From: Hippophae tibetana
Lineage: Eukaryota > Streptophyta > Magnoliopsida > Rosales > Elaeagnaceae
Assembly: GCA_037013495.1 (NCBI GenBank)
Contig: CM072810.1
Location: 75,872,449-75,936,448, forward strand
Length of the DNA: 64,000 bases
Direction: 5' to 3'
The translations under genes and the position numbers were made by a program. This document shows positions 39,228-51,812 of this stretch, piece after piece (within the stretch, counting starts at the first letter, position 1; each line of letters starts with the position of its first letter). Under the pieces are notes generated by a model. The model did no database searches. It was not told where the DNA came from and saw only the letters and a list, made by a program, of their open reading frames with translations.

Positions 39228-42200
39228 CTACCGAGGTCTTAATGTTTTTGTTCCATATAGACCCTTTTTTTGTTTTGGATTGTTTTCAATGCAACTATTA
39301 CGAATATTGAGGTGCCGACGAAAAGTGTGTTTAAAAATATTCTAAATATTTTCAATATCTAATAATTATTCTCATGATAGTACAAATATACTCATTACGC
39401 TTCACAATTTATTTTTTGGATCATAAATTTGAGAGATTAATTTTCGAAGCCATTTATGTATAGCGATTTTCTTTCTTAGTGCATTGTTAAATTTAATGTA
39501 TTATTTTTATGATTTTTTTCTTCACGGATGGATTATGCACATTACACAACCAAATAGCCATATGAAGGTTGCATTAGGTTTACGGTTTTGTTCCGTATAA
39601 TAGAAAACAGTAGCCTTATGATGGAGGAAGATTTGATAAATTTAGTGAAATTACTTTTTAGAAATATTGTTGCTTTTATTCCTGTGGTTCTTGATTGAAT
39701 GCTCCAATTCGACATATCAAAAGGAGTGATCATATTTTTTGGCATCACACGGTAGGGGTATTATGGACTTGTTGATGTTGTTTTCGTCTGTGTATTTCGT
39801 TTCTTATTTATTTTTGAAATCATAGTCTCTTCTTCTTGATCTTTATTTCTATGTGAAATGAGTCTTTGTTCTTCATAAATAAAAGAGTAGGAAAAAGAAG
39901 ATTGGTTATACTCTTCAGAGTATTAAAAAAAGCAAATTTGAGAAATAAGAGTTCCAACTTTAAACGGCCATAACTTTTGACTCGTATATCGAAATTACTA
40001 TTAAAATATATCATGTTAGAGCTTCTAACGATTCCTATAATCTCAGCTATATGGCAGAAGAACCTCATTTTTTCAAGAAAAATTCTCCTTTTACATCACC
40101 TACCGAGGTCTTAATGTTTTTGTTCCATATAGACCCTTTTGTTTTGCTTTGGATTTTTTTCAATACAACTATTACGAATATTGAGGTGCCGACGAAAAGA
40201 GTGTTAAAAAATATTCTAAATATTTTCAATATCTAATAATTATTCTCATGATAGTACAAATATACTCATTACGCTTAACAATTTATTTTTTGGATCATAA
40301 AATTGAAAGATTAATTTTCGAAGCCATTTATGTATAGCGATTTTCTTTTTTAGTGAATTGTTAAATTTAATGTATTATTTTTATGCTTTTTTTCTTCACG
40401 GATGGATTATGCACATTACACAACTAAATAGCCATATTAAGGTTGCATTAGGTTTAGGGTTTTTTCCGTATAATAGAAAACAGTAACCTTTTGAGGGAGG
40501 AAGATTTTGATAACTTTAGTGAAACTACTTTTTAGAAATATGGTTGCTTTTATTCTTGTGGTTCTTGATTGAATGCTCCAATTCGACATATGAAAAGGAG
40601 TTATCATCTTTTTTGGCATCACAAGGTTGGGGTATTATGGACTTATTGATGTTGTTTTCGTCTGTGTATTTCATTTCGTATTTATTTTTGAAACCATAGT
40701 CTCTTCTTCTTGATCTTTATTTCTATGTTCAATCAGTCTTTGTTCTTCATAAATAAAAGAGTAGGAAAGAGAAGATTGGTTATACTCTTCAGAGTATTAA
40801 AAAAAGCAAATTTGAGAAATAAGAGTTCCAACTTTAAACGGACATAACTTTTGACTCGTATATCAAAATTACTATTATAATATATCAAGTTAGAGCTTCT
40901 AACGATTCCTATAATCTCACCTATGTGGCAGAAGAACCTTATTTTTTTGAAGAAAAATTCACCTTTTACATCACCTACCGAGGACTTAATGTTTTTGTTC
41001 CATATAGACCCTTTTGTTTTGCTTTGGATTTTTTTCAATGCAACTATTACGAATATTGAGGTGTCGACGTAAAGTGTGTTTAAAAATATTCTAAATATTT
41101 TCAATATCTAATAATTATTCTCATGACAATACAAATATACTCATTACGCATCACAATTTATTTTTTGGAACATAAATTTGAAAGAATAATTTTCGAAGCC
41201 ATTTATGTATAGCGATTTTCTTATTTAGTGAATTCTTAAATTTAATGTATTATTTTTATGATTTTTTTCTTCACGGATGGATTATGCACATTACACAACT
41301 AAATAGCCATATGAAGGTTGCATTAGGTTTACGGTTTTGTTCCGTATAATAGAAAACAGTAGCCTTATGATGGAGGAAGATTTGATAACTTTAGTGAAAT
41401 TACTTTTTAGAAATATAGTTGCTTTTATTCCTGTGGTTCTTGATTGAATGCTCCAATTCGACATATCAAAAGGAGTGATCATATTTTTTGGCATCACACG
41501 GTAGGGGTATTATGGACTTGTTGATGTTGTTTTCGTCTGTGTATTTCGTTTCTTATTTATTTTTGAAATCATAGTCTCTTCTTCTTGATCTTTATTTCTA
41601 TGTTCAATGAGTCTTTGTTCTTCATAAATAAAAGAGTAGGAAAAAGAAGATTGGTTATACTCTTCAGAGTATTAAAAAAAGCAAATTTGAGAAATAAGAG
41701 TTCCAACTTTAAACGGCCATAACTTTTGACTCGTATATCGAAATTACTATTAAAATATATCATGTTAGAGCTTCTAACGATTCCTATAATCGCAGCTATA
41801 TGGTAGAAGAACCTCATTTTTTAAAGAAAAATTCTCCTTTTACATCACCTACCGAGGTCTTAATGTTTTTATTCCATATAGACCCTTTTGTTTTGCTTTG
41901 GATTTTTTTCAATACAACTATTACGAATATTGAGGTGCCGACGAAAAGTGTGTTTAAAAATATTCTAAATATTTTCAATATCTAATAATTATTCTCATGA
42001 TAGTACAAATATACTCATTACGCTTCACAATTTATTTTTTGGATCATAAAATTGAAAGGTTAATTTTCGAAGCCATTTATGTATAGTGATTTTCTTTTTT
42101 AGTGAATTGTTAAATTTAATGTATTATTTTTATGCTTTTTTTCTTCACGGATGGATTATGCACATAACACAACTAAATAGCCATATTAAGGTTGCATTAG

Positions 42201-44150
42201 GTTTAGGGTTTTTTCCGTATAATAGAAAACAGCAACCTTTTGAGGGAGGAAGATTTGATAACTTTAGTGAAATTACTTTTTAGAAATATGGTTGCTTTTA
42301 TTCCTGTGGTTCTTGATTGAATGCTCCAATTCGACATATGGAAAGGAGTGATCATATTTTTTGGCATCACACGGTAGGGGTATTATGGACTTGTTGATGT
42401 TGTTTTCGTCTGTGTATTTCGTTTCGTATTTATTTTTGAAACCATAGTCTCGTCTTCTTGATCTTTATTTCTATGTTCAATCAGTATTTTTTCTTCATAA
42501 ATAAAAGAGTAAGAAAAAGAAGATGGGTTATACTCTTCAGAGTATTAAAAAAAGCAAATTTGAGAAATAAGAGTTCCAACTTTAAACGGCCATAACTTTT
42601 GACTCTTATATCGAAATTAATATTATAATATATCAAGTTAGAGCTTGTAACGATTCCTATAATCTCAGCAATGTGGCAGAAGAACCTCATTTTTTGAACA
42701 AAAACTCTCCTTTTACATCACCTACCGAGGTTTTAATGTTTTCGTTCTATATAGACCCTTTTGTTTCGCTTTGGATTTTTTTCAATGCAACTATTACGAA
42801 TATTGAGGTGCCGACGAAAAGTTTGTTTAAAAATATTCTAAATATCTAATAATTATTCTCATGACAATACAAATATACTCATTACGCTTCACAATTTATT
42901 TTTTGGATCATAAAATTCAAAGATTAATTTTCGAAGCCATTTATGTATAGCGATTTTCTTTTTTAGTGAATTGTTAAATTTAATGTATTATTTTTATGTT
43001 TTTTCTCTTCACGGATGGATTAGGCACATTACATAACTAAATAGCCATATGAAGGTTGCATTAGGTTTAGGGTTTTGTTCCGTATAATAGAAAGCAGTAG
43101 CCTTATGATGGAGGAAGATTTGATAACTTTAGTGAAATTACTTTTTAGAAATATTGTTGCTTTTATTCCTGTGGTTCCTGATTGAATGTTCCATTTCGAC
43201 ATATCAAAAGGAATGATCATCTTTATTGGCATCAATCGGTTGGAGTATTATGGACTTGTTGATGTTGTTTTCGTCTGTGTATTTCGTTTCGTATTTATTT
43301 TTGAAACCATAGTCTCTTCTTCTTGATATTGATTTCTTTGTTCAATCAGTCTTTGTTCTTCATAAATAAAATAGTAGGAAAAAGAAGATTGGTTATACTC
43401 TTCAGAGTATTAAAAAAAGCAAATTTGAGAAATAAGAGTTCCAACTTTAAACGGCCATAACTTTTGACTCGCATATCAAAATTACTATTATAATATATCA
43501 AGTTAGAGCTTCTAAAGATTCCTATAATCTCAGCTATGTGGCAGAAGAACCTCATTTTTTGAAGAAAAATTCTCCTTTTACATCACCTACCGAGGTCTTA
43601 ATGTTTTTGTTCCATATACACCCTTTTGTTTTGCTTTGGGTTTTTTTTAATGCAACTATTACGAATATTGAGGTGCCGACGAAAAGAGTGTTTAAAAATA
43701 TTCTAAATATTTTCAATATCTAATAATTATTCTCATGATAGTACAAATATACTCATTACGCTTCACAATTTATTTTTTGGATCATAAAATGGAAAGATTA
43801 ATTTTCGAAGCCATTTATATATAGCGATTTTCTTTTTTAGTTAATTGTTAAATTTAATGTATTATTTTTATGCTTTTTTTCTTCACGGATGGATTATGCA
43901 CATTACACAACTAAATAGCCATATGAAGGTTGCATTAGGTTTAGGGTTTTGTTCCGTATAATAGAAAACAGTAGCCTTATGTTGGAGGAAGATTTGATAA
44001 CTTTAGTGAAATTACTTTTTAAAAATATTGTTTCTTTTATTCCTGTGGTTCTTGATTGAATGTTCCAATTCGACATATCAAAAGGAGTGATCATCTTTTT
44101 TGGCATCAATCGGTTGGGGTATTATGGACTTGTTGATGTTGTTTTCGTCT
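39228..44150 (+). repeat. Set beta (monomers at 39228, 40100, 40975, 41849, 42722, 43587)
   Basis: Starts with an isolated E-type monomer (39228) and continues with copies of the alpha and gamma order. One monomer is missing relative to both. The join lies at about 42340-42440 inside monomer 41849, where features typical of three different monomers follow each other within 100 bases. The S monomer 42722 shares AGTATTTTTTCTTC, CATAGTCTCGTC and CAGCAATGTGG in its left flank with 4372 and 37490. Confidence 0.78.
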
Positions 44151-47143
44151 GTGTATTTCGTTTCGTATTTATTTTTGAAACTATAGTCTCTTCTTCTTGA
44201 TCTTTATTTCTATGTTCAATCAGTCTTTGTTCTTCATAAATAAAAGAGTAGGAAAAAGAAGATTGGTTATACTCTTCAGAGTATTAAAAAAAGCAAATTT
44301 TAGAAATAACAGTTCCAACTTTAAACGGCCATAACTTTTCACTCGTATATCAAAATTACTATTATAATATATCAAGTTAGAGCTTCTAACGATTCCTATA
44401 ATCTCTGCTATGTGGCAGAAGAACCTCATTTTTTGAACAAAAATTCTCCTTTTACATCACCTACCGAGGTCTTAATGTTTTTGTTCCATATAGACCATTT
44501 TGTTTTGCTTTGGATTTTTTTTAATGCAACTATTACGAATATTGAGGTGCCGACGAAAAGTGTGTTTAAAAATATTCTAAATATTTTCAATATCTAATAA
44601 TTATTCTCATGATAGTACAAATATACTCATTACGCTTCACAACTTCTTTTTTGGAACATAAAATTGAATGATTAATTTTCGAAGCCATTTATATATATCG
44701 ATTTTCTTTTTTAGTGAATTGTTAAATTTAATGTATTATTTTTATGCTTTTTTTCTTCACGGATGGATTATGCACATTACACAACTAAATAGCCATATGA
44801 AGGTTGCATTAGGTTTATGGTTTTGTTCCGTATAATAGAAAATAGTAGCCTTATGGTGGAGGAAGATTTGATAACTTTAGTGAAATTACTTTTTAGAAAT
44901 ATTGTTGCTTTTATTCCTGTGGTTCATGATTGAATGCTCCAATTCGACATATGAAAAGGAATGATCATATTTTTTGGCATCAATCGTTTGGGGTATTATG
45001 GACTTGTTGATGTTGTTTTCGTCTGTGTATTTTGTTTCGTATTTATTTTTGAAACCATAGTCTCTTCTTCTTGTTCTTTATTTCTATGTTCAATCAGTCT
45101 TTGTTCTTCATAAATAAAAGAGTAGGAAAAAGAAGATTGGTTATACTCTTCAGAGTATTAAAAAAAGCAAATTTGAGAAATAAGAGTTCCAACTTTAAAC
45201 GGCCATAACTTTTGACTCGTATATCGAAATTACTATTATAATATATCAAGTTAGAGCTTGTAACGATTCCTATAATCTCAGCTATGTGGCACAAGAACCT
45301 CATTTTTTGAAGAAAAATTCTCCTTTTACATCACCTACCGAGGTCTTAATGTTTTTGTTCCATATAGACCCTTTTGTTTTGCTTTGGATTTTTTTTAATG
45401 CAACTATTACGAATATTGAGGTGCCGACGAAAAGTGTGTTTAAAAATATTCTAAATATTTTCAATATCTAATAATTATTCTCATGATAGTACAAATATAC
45501 TCATTACGCTTCACAATTTCTTTTTTGGAACATAAAATTGAATGATTAATTTTCGAAGCCATTTATATATATCGATTTTCTTTTTTAGTGAATTGTTAAA
45601 TTTAATGTATTATTTTTATGCTTTTTTTCTTCACGGATGGATTATGCACATTACACAACTAAATAGCCATATGAAGGTTGCATTAGGTTTATGGTTTTGT
45701 TCCGTATAATAGAAAACAGTAGCCTTATGGTGGAGGAAGATTTGATAACTTTAGTGAAATTACTTTTTAGAAATATTGTTGCTTTTATTCCTGTGGTTCA
45801 TGATTGAATGCTCCAATTCGACATATGAAAAGGAATGATCATATTTTTTGGCATCAATCGTTTGGGGTATTATGGACTTGTTGATGTTGTTTTCGTCTGT
45901 GTATTTCGTTTCGTATTTATTTTTGAAACTATAGTCTCTTCTTCTTGATCTTTATTTCTATGTTCAATCAGTCTTTGTTCTTCATAAATAAAAGAGTAGG
46001 AAAAAGAAGATTGGTTATACTCTTCAGAGTATTAAAAAAAGCAAATTTTAGAAATAACAGTTCCAACTTTAAACGGCCATAACTTTTGACTCGTATATCA
46101 AAATTACTATTATAATATATCAAGTTAGAGCTTCTAACGATTCCTATAATCTCTGCTATGTGGCAGAAGAACCTCATTTTTTGAACAAAAATTCTCCTTT
46201 TACATCACCTACCGAGGTCTTAATGTTTTTGTTCCATATAGACCATTTTGTTTTGCTTTGGATTTTTTTTAATGCAACTATTACGAATATTGAGGTGCCG
46301 ACGAAAAGTGTGTTTAAAAATATTCTAAATATTTTCAATATCTAATAATTATTCTCATGATAGTACAAATATACTCATTACGCTTCACAATTTCTTTTTT
46401 GGAACATAAAATTGAATGATTAATTTTCGAAGCCATTTATATATATCGATTTTCTTTTTTAGTGAATTGTTAAATTTAATGTATTATTTTTATGCTTTTT
46501 TTCTTCACGGATGGATTATGCAGATTACACAACTAAATAGCCATATGAAGGTTGCATTAGGTTTATGGTTTTGTTCCGTATAATAGAAAACAGTAGCCTT
46601 ATGGTGGAGGAAGATTTGATAACTTTAGTGAAATTACTTTTTAGAAATATTGTTGCTTTTATTCCTGTGGTTCATGATTGAATGCTCCAATTCGACATAT
46701 GAAAAGGAATGATCATATTTTTTGGCATCAATCGTTTGGGGTATTATGGACTTGTTGATGTTGTTTTCGTCTGTGTATTTTGTTTCGTATTTATTTTTGA
46801 AACCATAGTCTCTTCTTCTTGTTCTTTATTTCTATGTTCAATCAGTCTTTGTTCTTCATAAATAAAAGAGTAGGAAAAAGAAGATTGGTTATACTCTTCA
46901 GAGTATTAAAAAAAGCAAATTTGAGAAATAAGAGTTCCAACTTTAAACGGCCATAACTTTTGACTCGTATATCGAAATTACTATTATAATATATCAAGTT
47001 AGAGCTTGTAACGATTCCTATAATCTCAGCTATGTGGCACAAGAACCTCATTTTTTGAAGAAAAATTCTCCTTTTACATCACCTACCGAGGTCTTAATGT
47101 TTTTGTTCCATATAGACCCTTTTGTTTTGCTTTGGATTTTTTT
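44150..47143 (+). repeat. Alternating dimer, 1,748-bp period (monomers at 44461, 45335, 46209, 47083)
   Basis: Left parts alternate A-B-A-B. A (44461, 46209) has GAAACTATAG, AAATTTTAGAAATAACAG, ATCTCTGCTATG and GACCATTTTG. B (45335, 47083) has CTTCTTGTTC and GGCACAAGAACC. The right parts of the first three monomers are nearly the same (AATTGAATGATTAATT, ATATATATCG, TATGGTGGAGG, GGTTCATGATTG, ATCGTTTGGGG). The 1,748-base match breaks near 47143, where CAATACAAC and AGAGTGTTT replace TAATGCAAC and GTGTGTTT. The pattern fits a two-monomer duplication trimmed at its right end. Confidence 0.83.
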
Positions 47144-48315
47144 CAATACAACTATTACGAATATTGAGGTGCCGACGAAAAGAGTGTTTAAAAATATTCT
47201 AAATATTTTCAATATCTAATAATTATTCTCATGATAGTACAAATATACTCATTACGCTTCACAATTTATTTTTTGGATCATAAAATTCAAAGATTAATTT
47301 TCGAAGCCATTTATGTATAGCGATTTTCTTTTTTAGTGAATTGTTAAATTTAATGTATTATTTTTATGCTTTTTTTTCTTCACGGATGGATTATGCACGT
47401 TACACAACTAAATATCCATATGAAGGTTGCATTAGGTTTAAGGTTTTTTCCGTATAATAGAAAACAGTCTCCTTTTGATGGAGGAAGATTTGATAACTTT
47501 ATTGAAATTTCTTTTTACAAATATGGTTGCTTTTATTCATATGGTTCTTGATTGAATGTTCCAATTCGACATATGAAAAGGAGTGATCATCTTTTTTGGC
47601 ATCACAAGGTTGGGGTATTATGGACTTGTTGATGTTGCTTTCATCTATGTATTTCGTTTCGTATTTATTTTTGAAACCATAGTCTCTTCTTCTTGATCTT
47701 TATTTCTATGTTCAATCAGTCTTTGTTATTCATAAATAAAAGAGTAGGAAAAAGAAGATGGGTTATACTCTTCAGAGTATTAAAAAAAGCAAATTTGAGA
47801 AATAAGAGTTCCAATTTTAAACGGCCATAACTTTTGACTCGTATATCGAAATTAATATTATAATATATCAAGTTAGAGCTTGTAACGATTCATATAATCT
47901 CAGCTATATGGCAGATGAACCTCATTTTTTGAACAAAAACTCTACTTTTACATCACCTACCGGGGTCTTAATGTTTTCGTTCCATATAGACCCTTTTGTT
48001 TTGCTTTGGATTTTTTTCAATGCAACTATTACGAATATTGAGGTGCCGACGAAAAGTGTGTTTAAAAATATTCTAAATATCTAATAATTATTCTCATGAC
48101 AATACAAATATACTCATTACGCTTCACAATTTATTTTTTGGATCATAAAATTCAAAGATTAATTTTCGAAGCCATTTATGTATAGCGATTTTCTTTTTTA
48201 GTGAATTGTTAAATTTAATGTATTATTTTTATGCTTTTTTTCTTCACGGATGGATTATGCACATTACACAACTAAATAGCCATATGAAGGTTGCATTAGG
48301 TTTAGGGTTTTATTC
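47144..48315 (+). repeat. Linker segment (rest of monomer 47083, S monomer 47957)
   Basis: The right part of 47083 has a private stretch (TTTAAGG at the telo-box site, ACAGTCTCCTTTTGATGG, TCATATGGTTC) not seen elsewhere by me. The S monomer 47957 begins CTACCGGGGTCTT, as do 6982 and 53193. It passes into the 48.3 kb dimer at TTTTATTCCGTATAATAG. Confidence 0.7.
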
Positions 48316-50063
48316 CGTATAATAGAAAACAGTAGCGTTATGATGGAGGAAGATTTGATAACTTTAGTGAAATTACTTTTTAGAAATATTGTTGCTTTTA
48401 TTCCTGTGGTTCTTGATTGAATGTTCCAATTCGACATATCAAAAGGAGTGATCATCTTTATTGGCATCAATCGGTTGGAGTATTATGGACTTGTTGATGT
48501 TGTTTTCGTCTGTGTATTTCGTTTCGTATTTATTTTTGAAACCATAGTCTCTTCTTCTTGATCTTTATTTCTATGTTCAATCAGTCTTTGTTCTTCATAA
48601 ATAAAAGAGTAGGAAAAAGAAGATTGGTTATACTCTTCAGAGTATTAAAAAAAGCAAATTTGAGAAATAAGAGTTCCAACTTTAAACGGCCATAACTTTT
48701 GACTCGTATATCAAAATTGTTATTATAATATATCAAGTTAGAGCTTCTAACGATTCCTATAATCTCAGCTATGTGGCAGAAGAACCTTATTTTTTGAAGA
48801 AAAATTCTCCTTTTACATCAACTACCGTGGTCTTAATGTTTTTGTTCCATATACACCCTTTTGTTTTGCTTTGGGTTTTTTTTAATGCAACTATTACAAA
48901 TATTGAGGTGCCGACGAAAAGAGTGTTTAAAAATATTCTAAATATTTTCAATATCTAATAATTATTCTCATGATAGTACAAATATACTCATTACGCTTCA
49001 CAATTTTTTTTTTGGAACATAAAATTGAAAGATTAATTTTCGAAGCCATTTATATATATCGATTTTCTTTTTTAGTGAATTGTTAAATTTAATGTATTAT
49101 TTTTATGCTTTTTTTCTTCACGGATGGATTATGCACATTACACAACTAAATAGCCATATGAAGGTTGCATTAGGTTTATGGTTTTGTTCCGTATAATAGA
49201 AAACAGTAGCCTTATGGTGGAGGAAGATTTGATAACTTTAGTGAAATTACTTTTTAGAAATATTGTTGCTTTTATTCCTGTGGTTCTTGATTGAATGCTC
49301 CAATTCGACATATCAAAAGGAGTGATCATCTTTTTTGGCATCAATCGGTTGGGGTATTATGGACATGTTGATGTTGTTTTCGTCTGTGTATTTCGTTTCG
49401 TATTTATTTTTGAAACCATAGTCTCTTCTTCTTGATCTTTATTTCTATGTTCAATCAGTCTTTGTTCTTCATAAATAAAAGAGTAGGAAAAAGAAGATTG
49501 GTTATACTCTTCAGAGTATTAAAAAAAGCAAATTTGAGAAATAAGAGTTCCAACTTTAAACGGCCATAACTTTTGACTCGTATATCGAAATTAATATTAT
49601 AATATATCAAGTTAGAGCTTGTAACGATTCCTATAATCTCAGCTATGTGGCACAAGAACCTCATTTTTTGAAGAAAAATTCTCCTTTTACATCACCTACT
49701 GATGTCTTAATGTTTTTGTTCCATATAGACCCTTTTGTTTTGCTTTGGATTTTTTTCAATACAACTATTACGAATATTGAGGTGCCGACGAAAAGAGTGT
49801 TTAAAAATATTCTAAATATTTTCAATATCTAATAATTATTCTCATGATAGTACAAATATACTCATTACGCTTCACAATTTATTTTTTGGATCATAAAATT
49901 GAAAGATAAATTTTCGAAGCCATTTATGTATAGCGATTTTCTTTTTTAGTGAATTGTTAAATTTAATGTATTATTTTTATGCTTTTTTTTCTTCACGGAT
50001 GGATTATGCACGTTACACAACTAAATATCCATATGAAGGTTGCATTAGGTTTAGGGTTTTTTC
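48316..50063 (+). repeat. Near-identical dimer, copy 1 (1,748 bp)
   Basis: Contains the right part of 47957, all of 48822, and the left part of 49696. Distinctive variants are AGTAGCGTTATG, ATCAAAATTGTTATT, ATCAACTACCGTGG, TATTACAAATATTG and GGACATGTTGATG. All of these recur 1,748 bases later. In the stretches I compared, the only difference seen between the copies is one T in a run near 49665 (6 T) and 51413 (7 T). Confidence 0.9.
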
Positions 50064-51812
50064 CGTATAATAGAAAACAGTAGCGTTATGATGGAGGAAG
50101 ATTTGATAACTTTAGTGAAATTACTTTTTAGAAATATTGTTGCTTTTATTCCTGTGGTTCTTGATTGAATGTTCCAATTCGACATATCAAAAGGAGTGAT
50201 CATCTTTATTGGCATCAATCGGTTGGAGTATTATGGACTTGTTGATGTTGTTTTCGTCTGTGTATTTCGTTTCGTATTTATTTTTGAAACCATAGTCTCT
50301 TCTTCTTGATCTTTATTTCTATGTTCAATCAGTCTTTGTTCTTCATAAATAAAAGAGTAGGAAAAAGAAGATTGGTTATACTCTTCAGAGTATTAAAAAA
50401 AGCAAATTTGAGAAATAAGAGTTCCAACTTTAAACGGCCATAACTTTTGACTCGTATATCAAAATTGTTATTATAATATATCAAGTTAGAGCTTCTAACG
50501 ATTCCTATAATCTCAGCTATGTGGCAGAAGAACCTTATTTTTTGAAGAAAAATTCTCCTTTTACATCAACTACCGTGGTCTTAATGTTTTTGTTCCATAT
50601 ACACCCTTTTGTTTTGCTTTGGGTTTTTTTTAATGCAACTATTACAAATATTGAGGTGCCGACGAAAAGAGTGTTTAAAAATATTCTAAATATTTTCAAT
50701 ATCTAATAATTATTCTCATGATAGTACAAATATACTCATTACGCTTCACAATTTTTTTTTTGGAACATAAAATTGAAAGATTAATTTTCGAAGCCATTTA
50801 TATATATCGATTTTCTTTTTTAGTGAATTGTTAAATTTAATGTATTATTTTTATGCTTTTTTTCTTCACGGATGGATTATGCACATTACACAACTAAATA
50901 GCCATATGAAGGTTGCATTAGGTTTATGGTTTTGTTCCGTATAATAGAAAACAGTAGCCTTATGGTGGAGGAAGATTTGATAACTTTAGTGAAATTACTT
51001 TTTAGAAATATTGTTGCTTTTATTCCTGTGGTTCTTGATTGAATGCTCCAATTCGACATATCAAAAGGAGTGATCATCTTTTTTGGCATCAATCGGTTGG
51101 GGTATTATGGACATGTTGATGTTGTTTTCGTCTGTGTATTTCGTTTCGTATTTATTTTTGAAACCATAGTCTCTTCTTCTTGATCTTTATTTCTATGTTC
51201 AATCAGTCTTTGTTCTTCATAAATAAAAGAGTAGGAAAAAGAAGATTGGTTATACTCTTCAGAGTATTAAAAAAAGCAAATTTGAGAAATAAGAGTTCCA
51301 ACTTTAAACGGCCATAACTTTTGACTCGTATATCGAAATTAATATTATAATATATCAAGTTAGAGCTTGTAACGATTCCTATAATCTCAGCTATGTGGCA
51401 CAAGAACCTCATTTTTTTGAAGAAAAATTCTCCTTTTACATCACCTACTGATGTCTTAATGTTTTTGTTCCATATAGACCCTTTTGTTTTGCTTTGGATT
51501 TTTTTCAATACAACTATTACGAATATTGAGGTGCCGACGAAAAGAGTGTTTAAAAATATTCTAAATATTTTCAATATCTAATAATTATTCTCATGATAGT
51601 ACAAATATACTCATTACGCTTCACAATTTATTTTTTGGATCATAAAATTGAAAGATAAATTTTCGAAGCCATTTATGTATAGCGATTTTCTTTTTTAGTG
51701 AATTGTTAAATTTAATGTATTATTTTTATGCTTTTTTTTCTTCACGGATGGATTATGCACGTTACACAACTAAATATCCATATGAAGGTTGCATTAGGTT
51801 TAGGGTTTTTTC
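50064..51812 (+). repeat. Near-identical dimer, copy 2 (1,749 bp)
   Basis: Second copy of the two-monomer unit, one base longer through an extra T near 51413. The join between copies lies in the common stretch TCCGTATAATAGAAAACAG near 50062-50080: left of it the type is GGGTTTTTTCCG, right of it AGTAGCGTTATG. At the outer ends the same stretch is preceded by TTTTATTCCG (48311) or followed by CAGCAACC (51827). The extra T joins two minus-strand frames into a 123-codon open frame (51203-51574), which shows how easily such frames arise here. Confidence 0.9.

Noticed and set aside
51203-51574. 123-codon minus-strand open frame (also 1508-1879, 32884-33255 and 40733-41104)
   Set aside because: It arises where an extra T in a homopolymer joins two shorter frames. 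The nearly identical dimer copy at 49455-49832 lacks it, so length is not a sign of coding.
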